Shown piece after piece: positions 8,939-16,340 of a stretch of 64,000 nucleotides of DNA (the stretch's first letter is position 1; every line of letters begins with the position of its first letter). Location of the stretch: contig CAZLGG010000001.1 in assembly GCA_964559135.1 (NCBI GenBank), positions 62,001 to 126,000 of the forward strand, in the 5' to 3' direction. The stretch is from DRQF01 sp964559135. Lineage in GTDB: Bacteria; Planctomycetota; GCA-002687715; DRQF01. The translations under genes and the position numbers were made by a program. The notes under the pieces are model-generated. The model saw nothing but the letters and a program-made list of their open reading frames with translations. It made no database searches and was not told the DNA's origin.

Positions 8939-9862
8939 ATGAGAATCCGCGTCTACCTGATTGCGATGATCTCTCTGGTCTTGGCCGCGTGTCGCGGCGA
9001 GCCCCCGAGGGATCTCGGCGAGGCCTGGCACGTCGTGGGCGGACACGGATTCACCCCGGGACTCTTCCACATCCCCCGCGGACTCGCATTTTCGGGGGAC
9101 CGTCTTTGGGTCGTCGACCGCTCCGGGCGAGTCCAGGGATTCTCCTCCGACGGGGCGTTTGTCATGGACGTCAAGGTCATGGACGCAGACAAGGGGTTTC
9201 CTCTGGGGCTCGTGGGGGAGGACGATGGCGGGTTCCTGCTCATCGACACCCATCGAGGGCGTCTTCGTTGGTTCGACGGCCAGGGCCGCCCGGGGCGCGT
9301 CGTTCGGCAACCGAACCCGGATGATCTCCCCCAAAGGGGCGTTCGCGGTCCCCATGGGCGACTCTACGTCTGCGAATTCGGTGAGGGCGATGCCAACCGG
9401 ATTCAAGTCCTCTCGCCCGACGGCCGCCCGCTGTTCAGCTTCGGAGGGTATGGCAGGGAACCCGGGAAGCTGACTCGGGCCATGGATGTTCTTATTCACG
9501 AGCGCGAGGTGTACGTGGCGGACGCTTCGGATCGCATCCTCGTTTTCGACCTGAATGGTGCGTTTCTGCGAGAATGGGGAGAAAGCGGCGTCGGCCCCGG
9601 TCAACTTCGGTATCCTTACGGTCTCGCATGGAGAGGCGACTTGCTCTACGTCTGCGAATACGCGAACAACCGCATCCAGTGTTTCGATGCCTCGGGACGA
9701 AGTGGCGGAGTTTTCGGTCGACCCGGAAGCCGCGAGGGGGAGTTCAAGAGCCCTTGGGCGATCGTCACCGGTCCGGCCGGAAAGCTGTGGATCGCGGATG
9801 CCGGGAATCACCGCGTCGTCATTCTCGATCCGGAAGCCGTGCGGTGGGAACGAGGGCCATGA
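8939..9862 (+). CDS. NHL-repeat lipoprotein
   Basis: A 307-residue lipoprotein. The signal sequence ends in a lipobox-like VLAAC around residue 19, so it should be anchored to a membrane. The rest is a beta-propeller of NHL-type repeats: recurring units such as FSFGGYGREPGKLTRAMDV, GVGPGQLRYPYGLAW and GEFKSPWAIVTGPAGKLWIADAGNHRV. The start at 8939 is chosen for the lipobox; an open frame extends 60 codons upstream into the previous gene. Its stop overlaps the next start (ATGA). NHL propellers usually mediate protein or ligand binding; no enzyme motif is seen. Confidence 0.82.
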   Translation: MRIRVYLIAMISLVLAACRGEPPRDLGEAWHVVGGHGFTPGLFHIPRGLAFSGDRLWVVDRSGRVQGFSSDGAFVMDVKVMDADKGFPLGLVGEDDGGFLLIDTHRGRLRWFDGQGRPGRVVRQPNPDDLPQRGVRGPHGRLYVCEFGEGDANRIQVLSPDGRPLFSFGGYGREPGKLTRAMDVLIHEREVYVADASDRILVFDLNGAFLREWGESGVGPGQLRYPYGLAWRGDLLYVCEYANNRIQCFDASGRSGGVFGRPGSREGEFKSPWAIVTGPAGKLWIADAGNHRVVILDPEAVRWERGP

Positions 9863-12015
9863 GCGATCCTTACTCTTTGTCGGGAAGCTGTCGCACAGCA
9901 CTCGCTCGTCTCGCCTGCGTGGCCCTTTTCCTGGCGGCATCGGTGGGACCGGCGAACGCACAGACCCTCGAGGTCCGGGTGCGCGCCGGCTTTTTTGGCT
10001 ACCTGATCCAAGGGCATCCGTTCCCGATCACGGCGACCGTCGAGAACGGCAGCGGGTTCGCCCTGGAGGCTCGTCTTGTTCTCGAAGACGGCGTCGGGAT
10101 TCTGCCGACCGAGATCGTTGGAAGGAAATTCAGTCTTGCGGCCGGGGCGGGCCGACAAATCACTCTCCTGGGCCCGCCTTTTCGCGGACAGAGTCTCGGA
10201 TTACGGCTGTATCTGTCTCGTGCCGTGGACGTCGGCGTGGAGTGGCAGGGTGGAGAACGAGAGGAAATCCTCGCGGTCAAGGAGGTGTCGATTCGTCTCG
10301 AATCCGCCCAATTCTTTTCCACCGTCCCGAGTCTCGGGCTTGTTCTGGGAGATCGAGGTCGGCATGTGGCGGATGTCCTTTCCACCCGCGGCGGTCGCCT
10401 GGGCTCGGCCAATTGGCTTTTCCATGCCTCCGATCAGTTCGTCCCTCTCGTGTCCATGGACCCCATCAGTTTCCCGGATTCTCATCTCGCGTTGGACGGG
10501 GTTCCTCTCATCTTTTGGTTTGACCCCGAACCCGGCGCGTGGCAGAACCCCGCACAAGCGGATGCCCTCATGGATTGGGTCCGATTCGGCGGGATTCTGG
10601 TCATCTTCACGGCCGACCGAGCGGATCGTCTGCGCGACCCGAGCCTCACGCCCTTCCTCCCCGTCCATTCGGCGGCGGTGGGCGTCATGGCCTACCCGAG
10701 GTTGCGATCCGCCTCCAGGGTCGATCCGGGACGCGGGCCGGTCCTCCGGGGGGCTCTGCGCGCCGACGCCGTGTGGAAGAGTGCCGCGTCACGATTCGAG
10801 AAAGGGACGACCGCCGACGTGGGGCTTGGTCGGTACGAGTGGAGCGTCGGGCGGGGACGGATCGTTCTTGCGAACTTCGACCCTTTGAACTGGGACCAGG
10901 GAGACGGGACGGCTCTCGCCTGGGCCCTGGCCTCCTCGGCCGGAATCGCGGTCCGGAACGGAAGCGTGCGAACGGGAGGTTACGTCGGTCGAAGGAGCGT
11001 TGCCTTCGCCGCCCCGATGCTCGACGGCGTGCTGCAGAATGGCAACATCCTCGCTCCCAACGTCGGACTCTTCGTCTTCCTGGGCCTCGTGTTCGTCGTT
11101 CTGATCGGACCCGTCGACTACATGGTCCTCAAACGGCGGGGCAAGCTGCATTGGAGCCCGATCACGCTTCTCGTTTACTCTGCACTCTTCTCAGGGGGGG
11201 CATTCCTCGCAACCATGCTGCTCTTCGCTCCCGATGAGGAGGTCAATCGCGTGGTCGTCCTCGATCTTTTGCAGGACGAACAAGGTCGGGAGCTGGCCGA
11301 AGGATACCTTTACCAGGGTGTCTATGAACCCCTCGGCGCCACCGTGCCTTGCGATGTGCCCGCCTGGCGCATCTATGGGCTGACCGCGACCGGCAACGAG
11401 TTCAATCGGCTGGGGGGATCCGGTCGGCAGGTTTGGGACGGCGCGGGAAGACAATTTCCCGTCATGGAGATCCCGTTCAACGGTTTCCGATTGTCGGGAA
11501 ATCGTATTTCGGGAGAGGTGTCCGAGACCGTGACGTGTCGGTGGGAACGGCAAGAGGACGGATCCTTCGGCCTCGTGGTCCACAACGGTTTCGGGAACGC
11601 TCTGGAGAACATGCGTGTCGTCAAGGACGGGAAGCTGTACCTTTTTCGGGGCACCCTGAGGGCCGGCGAATCCAAGACGTTCGCTCTGGTGAGGGCTCGC
11701 GACATCCGGGGCGGGAATCTCGCCGTGCTCAGGGGCTCATCGCAGCGCGATGCGTTGGAATTGAGCCACGCGGCTCGAGTGCTCCTTCGAACGATGAGTC
11801 GTCGAGTGACGGATTCGGCGGACGACCGACATCGGTATCGTCGCAATGTCAGCCCGCCTTTCCCCTGGGTCAGCCCGCCCGGCGGCGAGACGGGGGATGC
11901 GTTTTTTCTGGCGTCCACGACGGCGCCTCCGTTCGAAGACGCTTTGGTCGGAAGGCGTCATGGTTTCGATCTGGTCATCGTGAGGCGACGGGTTCCCTCT
12001 CGAAATTCGGAGTGA
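9859..12015 (+). CDS. Large envelope protein with two central membrane segments
   Basis: A 718-residue protein I cannot assign to a named family. An N-terminal signal peptide ends near residue 35 (PANAQ). A mainly beta and alpha/beta extracytoplasmic region follows. It includes a stretch resembling a GATase/beta-galactosidase-like alpha/beta domain (LIFWFDPEPG, then WVRFGGILVIF near 235-265). Two hydrophobic segments at about 399-420 and 435-457 are separated by KRRGKLHW, and a second extracytoplasmic region of 260 residues follows. The start overlaps the upstream stop (ATGA). The gene lies directly before an ABC transporter, so a role as an accessory or partner of that transporter is plausible. 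Confidence 0.7.
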   Translation: MSDPYSLSGSCRTALARLACVALFLAASVGPANAQTLEVRVRAGFFGYLIQGHPFPITATVENGSGFALEARLVLEDGVGILPTEIVGRKFSLAAGAGRQITLLGPPFRGQSLGLRLYLSRAVDVGVEWQGGEREEILAVKEVSIRLESAQFFSTVPSLGLVLGDRGRHVADVLSTRGGRLGSANWLFHASDQFVPLVSMDPISFPDSHLALDGVPLIFWFDPEPGAWQNPAQADALMDWVRFGGILVIFTADRADRLRDPSLTPFLPVHSAAVGVMAYPRLRSASRVDPGRGPVLRGALRADAVWKSAASRFEKGTTADVGLGRYEWSVGRGRIVLANFDPLNWDQGDGTALAWALASSAGIAVRNGSVRTGGYVGRRSVAFAAPMLDGVLQNGNILAPNVGLFVFLGLVFVVLIGPVDYMVLKRRGKLHWSPITLLVYSALFSGGAFLATMLLFAPDEEVNRVVVLDLLQDEQGRELAEGYLYQGVYEPLGATVPCDVPAWRIYGLTATGNEFNRLGGSGRQVWDGAGRQFPVMEIPFNGFRLSGNRISGEVSETVTCRWERQEDGSFGLVVHNGFGNALENMRVVKDGKLYLFRGTLRAGESKTFALVRARDIRGGNLAVLRGSSQRDALELSHAARVLLRTMSRRVTDSADDRHRYRRNVSPPFPWVSPPGGETGDAFFLASTTAPPFEDALVGRRHGFDLVIVRRRVPSRNSE

Positions 12016-12019
12016 GTGG

Positions 12020-12994
12020 ATGACTGCGATTCTCGAATGTCGTCATTTGAGCAAGTCCTACGGCAGACTTCGCGCCGTCGATGACTTCACGGTCACCGTC
12101 GAGGCCGGAGAGATCCTCGGTTTCGTGGGCCCGAATGGCGCCGGAAAATCGACGGCCCTCAAGATGATCGCCACGATCTTGAAGCCCTCGAGTGGTGACG
12201 CGCTCGTCTGCGGGTACTCGATACGTAGGGATCCCCAGGAAGTCCGCCGACGGATCGGATACATGCCCGACGTCTGCGGTCTCTATGAAACCCTTACGGT
12301 CGAGGAATACCTGAGCTTCTTCGCTTCCGTCTACAAGATCTACGGGGAAGCGCGCAAGAGAATCGTCAGAGAAGTCCTGGAGCTCACGGGTCTGGAATCG
12401 AAGTCGGCCGCCCGCTGCGGCGCCCTATCGCGTGGGATGTCCCAGCGTTTGCACCTCGCACGTGTCCTCATCCATGATCCGTTTCTCTTGCTCCTGGACG
12501 AGCCCGCTTCGGGGCTCGATCCCCGCGCCCGGGTCGAGTTGAGGGAACTCCTCACCACCCTCAAGGACATGGGGAAGAGCATCATCATCTCCAGCCACAT
12601 TCTGTCGGAGCTGGGTGAGATGTGCGACACCGTGGCCATGATCGAGACGTCCAAACTCGTCTACGTGGGGCACGTGGACGACGCGGGGCGCGGCATGGCG
12701 CATGAGGGCAGGGTCTACCGGTTGAGGTTGAGCGCGGCCGAAGCGACACAAGGCGTTCAGGGCGGCTCGCGAGCGGATCTCGTGGAATTGCTCAAGGGAA
12801 TTCGCGGAGTCGACGGGGTTCGGGATGGCGAAGACGAGCAGACGCTGTTGCTCCGTCTCCTCCCGAGCGAGGCCCGTCCCCACGCGATCCTGAAGTCTCT
12901 TCTCGACCGGGGTTTTCCCATCGAGGAGTTCGCATCGGAGCGTTTGGGTCTCGAGGACGCTTTTCTTCATCTCACCACCGGAAAAGTCCAATGA
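12020..12994 (+). CDS. ABC transporter ATP-binding protein
   Basis: A 324-residue ATPase of the ABC-2 exporter type. The Walker A motif is GPNGAGKST (37-45), the signature is LSRGMSQRL (137-145), Walker B is LLLLDEP (D160, E161), and a switch histidine follows in SSHILSEL. The C-terminal 100 residues form an extra domain seen in exporters of the NatA/CcmA type. The gene starts 4 bases after the preceding stop and overlaps the permease gene by four bases. It energises the adjacent permease; the cargo is unknown. Confidence 0.9.
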   Translation: MTAILECRHLSKSYGRLRAVDDFTVTVEAGEILGFVGPNGAGKSTALKMIATILKPSSGDALVCGYSIRRDPQEVRRRIGYMPDVCGLYETLTVEEYLSFFASVYKIYGEARKRIVREVLELTGLESKSAARCGALSRGMSQRLHLARVLIHDPFLLLLDEPASGLDPRARVELRELLTTLKDMGKSIIISSHILSELGEMCDTVAMIETSKLVYVGHVDDAGRGMAHEGRVYRLRLSAAEATQGVQGGSRADLVELLKGIRGVDGVRDGEDEQTLLLRLLPSEARPHAILKSLLDRGFPIEEFASERLGLEDAFLHLTTGKVQ

Positions 12995-14676
12995 AGGCGA
13001 TCTTCCGGCAGGAATTCATCCTTTACGCCCAGAGCAAGGCGTTTTTCTGGTTGAGATCCGGGGCCTTCGCCTTGCCCCTGCTTCTTTCGACGGCTGGAAT
13101 GTCGGAGGCGAGGACACCCGACGAAAAAGGGTATGTCCTTTTCATCACCACTTACCTCTCCCTGATTGCGGTCGTCTTGTTCATGGGGCCCGCGCTCTTG
13201 GCCCCGGTCATCGCCGAGGAGCGAAAGAACAATCGTCTCGACGTGCTGCGCAGTGCCCCCGTCGGGAGCTGGGGAATCGTGTTCGGCAAATGGTCGGCCC
13301 GCGGCGCATCGCTTGGCGCCGTCGTGCTCGCCGTCATGCCCTTGGCGGCGACGGCGCTCCTGTTCGGCGGTGTCGCGCCCGGGCAATTCCTCGAGGGTGC
13401 CGCGATCACCTTGGCCACGCTGTTCTGGGTCACCGCGTGCGCATTCTGGATCGGGAGTATCGTTCGAGACCCGTCGTCGTCGGCTCGGATCGGCATCGTG
13501 GCGGTTCTTCTTTTCGGAAGTGTGACAGCTCTCGGTCTGGCCGCGGGTGAGATCTATCGGGAATTGACCGGGTCTTCGTCGTGGGCCGTCTCGACGGGGG
13601 GAAACCTTTTGGCCTTCCTCAATCCTTTCGTCGTGTTTGTCAACGTCTTCGAACCCCTACCGATGAGCTTCGCGGTCTCGAGTGTGACCGGCCTGAGTCC
13701 CCTTGCGTTCTATGCCGGTGCATCGACGGCGGCGGGGGCGGGTTTCCTCGTGCTGGCTCGCCGCGCGATCGGCCGCGAACCCAGGACCTCGGCAGGGAAA
13801 CGAAGGATGCCGTGGCGTCGTCCCGAATCGAAGACGGCCTTGGCGAAGATCTGGATCTTGGACTCGCATCCTCTGGTGTGGCTGGACGGGATGCTGTCCG
13901 GCCGGGGGAAAGGAGGGCTTCTGCGGAGAGTGTTCTTTCTCGTCGCGGTCGTCGGCGGTGAGATCCTTTTCGCGAGTCTCTATTCCACGATTCGAGACAG
14001 ACGGTTTCGCCCGGACGAGATTCTCGTCCTCCATGCCTTTGCCGCCGGCATCGCGCTGTTCTTGGCTTTCGTCTCGGTGGCCAGTGTGGGGGCGACCGTG
14101 TTTCACCGGGACAGCGAAGCCCGATCCTTGGAGGTCCTCCACGCCGCACCTCTCGACACGCGTTCGATGGTGATGGAACGGATGGGCGTCGTCTTGCGGG
14201 CCGGAGGCCTCTATTGGTTCCTCAGCGTTCTGCATGTCGTCTTCGGTTGCGCCGCGGGGGATCTCGCCCCCTGGGTGCTGCCCATGTACGTCACCTACTC
14301 GGGGATTCTCGTCTTCGCCTTGGCCGTTTTCGCCGCTGCCGTCTCTTTGCACCGGGAATCGGCCCGTAAATCCGTGCTCTGGGTCTTCGGCAGCATGGTG
14401 GCGTTCACGGTGGTCCTGCCGATTTTTCTGGGTCTCATGGTTTCCGGCAAGAGTGTGAACGAAGTCGGCGTTCTGCTCTTGTTGGGCCATCATCCTTATC
14501 TGATCGCGATGGACCCCTTTGTCCTTGCCTCCCTGTCTGACCTTCGAAATGACATGGACTGGGTGATCGCACCTTTCATCTACCTGGCGCAGTATGCTCT
14601 CGTAGCCGGCTATCTGTGGAGAAACATGTCGAGGCAATACGCGAAGAGGCGAGCGGCGAATTGGGAATTGAAATGA
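12991..14676 (+). CDS. Double-length ABC-2 type permease
   Basis: A 561-residue permease with roughly twelve hydrophobic segments. The protein looks like two ABC-2 permease halves in one chain. A cytoplasmic coupling-region motif occurs at about 75-100 (ERKNNRLDVLRSAPVGSW) and again at about 370-395 (HRDSEARSLEVLHAAPLDTR), each followed by similar hydrophobic spacing. An arginine-rich linker separates the halves near 265-290. It overlaps the ATPase gene upstream (ATGA) and the next gene downstream (ATGA). It probably pairs with the ATPase at 12020-12994, a single polypeptide supplying both membrane halves. Confidence 0.85.
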   Translation: MKAIFRQEFILYAQSKAFFWLRSGAFALPLLLSTAGMSEARTPDEKGYVLFITTYLSLIAVVLFMGPALLAPVIAEERKNNRLDVLRSAPVGSWGIVFGKWSARGASLGAVVLAVMPLAATALLFGGVAPGQFLEGAAITLATLFWVTACAFWIGSIVRDPSSSARIGIVAVLLFGSVTALGLAAGEIYRELTGSSSWAVSTGGNLLAFLNPFVVFVNVFEPLPMSFAVSSVTGLSPLAFYAGASTAAGAGFLVLARRAIGREPRTSAGKRRMPWRRPESKTALAKIWILDSHPLVWLDGMLSGRGKGGLLRRVFFLVAVVGGEILFASLYSTIRDRRFRPDEILVLHAFAAGIALFLAFVSVASVGATVFHRDSEARSLEVLHAAPLDTRSMVMERMGVVLRAGGLYWFLSVLHVVFGCAAGDLAPWVLPMYVTYSGILVFALAVFAAAVSLHRESARKSVLWVFGSMVAFTVVLPIFLGLMVSGKSVNEVGVLLLLGHHPYLIAMDPFVLASLSDLRNDMDWVIAPFIYLAQYALVAGYLWRNMSRQYAKRRAANWELK

Positions 14677-16340
14677 CGTATGCGGACCTGCATCGCCGCG
14701 CCGCGGCCCGGATTCTACGCGGCCGCGCGTGGGATCGATCGACTCGGGGATTGTTTTGGGGAGCAGCCTTAGGGAGTCTGTTGTCCGTCGTTCACGCCTT
14801 CATGGGGTGGCCCATATTCTGGCCCCTCGTATTCGCGCCTCTGAGCGCGCTGGCGGGCGGCGCCGTCGCCCTGTGGCGAGGCCGTCCGACACGAGACCAT
14901 GTCGCCCACGAATTGGATCGTCGTCTCGGCTGGAAGGAAGCCGCGCTCACGGAGTCCTGGTTGGCGGCTCGTGGTGCGTATGAAGAGTCCGACGAAAGCT
15001 TGGCTCCCCTGGTGAGCGAAACTCTGGAGGGCAAGCTCCAGGCGATCACTCCCCGCAAACTGAGAGACGTTTTCCCTCTTCCGAGACGTGGCCGCCGCGT
15101 GACGGCGGCTGTCGTTTTCCTGGCGATCGCCGCGGTCGTGTCGCCCGGAATCCCTTCCCTTCGCGCCGACGACCCGGCCGCGCGGAGGGGCAAGCAACAA
15201 GCCGCAGCGCGCCGCAAGGAAGACGCCGCCGCTCGGAAACTCGTGGCCAAAGTCAAGAAGGCAGCGAGCGAGCTGGAGAGGCTGGCCGCGCAACGCAAGT
15301 GGAAGAAACTGCTTTCTGCCGCCAAGGCTTTGAAGACCCGAGCGGTGGGGTTGGAGAAGCGATTCCCCGGGGCGATCCGTGCAAAAGTGCGGATGGAAGC
15401 ATGGTCGAAGGAAGCGGCCAAGGCGATCACGGACGCAATGGACGGTCCTGGCGGCACGGGTCGCGGTCGGGGGGCAGCCAAGTGCTCTGAAGATGTCGAG
15501 GAGATGACCGCCATGGCCCGGGCACTGGAATCCCTGGGCCTCGAGAGCTTGGCCGGCGACTTGGAAAATGCCGCTCGCGACCTCCGAGAGTTTGCCGACG
15601 GTCAGCGAGACGCGGGGGAGATCGAGGAGCATCGCGGTGACCTCGATGCACGTCGTCTCGAGGACCTGAAGGAACGCTTGGAGAGCGCCGCGCGCCGACT
15701 GGAAGATCTACGGAAACTGCTGGACGCCCATCCCGAGTTGAAGAGTCTCCTCGGTGGACTCACTCGAGAACAATCGGAGAAGCTGAAGGAGATCGTCAAG
15801 GAGTTGGACCGTCTGCTCGCGGGCATCGAAGCTGATCCCTCCGGCACGATGCCGACCCCGGAGGAATTGCAACGACTGGCGAAGCTGATGAAGGACCTCT
15901 CGGTCGATGACCTCCAACGAATTCTCGACACGCTTCGGGAGCTGGAGGCCCTCCAAGCCCTGGAAAACCTGGCCGATGCGGCCGCATCCGGGGCGCCGCT
16001 GCCGTCCTTGGAGTCGCTGCTTCAGGGGATCTCATCCGGGATGGGGCCGGGGATGGGAAGCGGGGCTCCGCGTCCCAAGGCGGAGACGGCCAACACCGAG
16101 GCGAAGACGGAGCACCTACGCGGCTCTCTCGACCCCGAGGGGCAGGTGATCCGGAGACAACGATTCCGGGGACTCCCGCGAACGGCGACCTCGAAGGAGG
16201 AGTTGGATCGCTTGGCGAAACTTGTGGAGGGGGCCCAGGAGGGAGTGATCCGCCGGGGGCTTTCTCCGTCCGCTCGTCCGTGGGTCAAGCGCTACTTTGA
16301 GGCCCTGCGAGCGGCGTCACATGGCGGGGACAAGCATTGA
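14673..16340 (+). CDS. Helical membrane protein with long coiled-coil region
   Basis: A 555-residue protein with no recognised enzyme domain. Two closely spaced N-terminal hydrophobic segments (about residues 25-70) are followed by a short soluble piece and a third hydrophobic segment near 145-165. After that comes a long charged helical region (about 175-470) rich in Lys, Glu, Arg and Leu, with heptad-like stretches. A low-complexity Gly/Pro/Met stretch lies near 450-475. The N-terminal part resembles DUF4175-like membrane proteins found beside MoxR/vWA genes, but I am not sure. The start at 14673 overlaps the permease stop. It could be a scaffold linking the ABC transporter and the vWA proteins. 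Confidence 0.65.
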   Translation: MTYADLHRRAAARILRGRAWDRSTRGLFWGAALGSLLSVVHAFMGWPIFWPLVFAPLSALAGGAVALWRGRPTRDHVAHELDRRLGWKEAALTESWLAARGAYEESDESLAPLVSETLEGKLQAITPRKLRDVFPLPRRGRRVTAAVVFLAIAAVVSPGIPSLRADDPAARRGKQQAAARRKEDAAARKLVAKVKKAASELERLAAQRKWKKLLSAAKALKTRAVGLEKRFPGAIRAKVRMEAWSKEAAKAITDAMDGPGGTGRGRGAAKCSEDVEEMTAMARALESLGLESLAGDLENAARDLREFADGQRDAGEIEEHRGDLDARRLEDLKERLESAARRLEDLRKLLDAHPELKSLLGGLTREQSEKLKEIVKELDRLLAGIEADPSGTMPTPEELQRLAKLMKDLSVDDLQRILDTLRELEALQALENLADAAASGAPLPSLESLLQGISSGMGPGMGSGAPRPKAETANTEAKTEHLRGSLDPEGQVIRRQRFRGLPRTATSKEELDRLAKLVEGAQEGVIRRGLSPSARPWVKRYFEALRAASHGGDKH

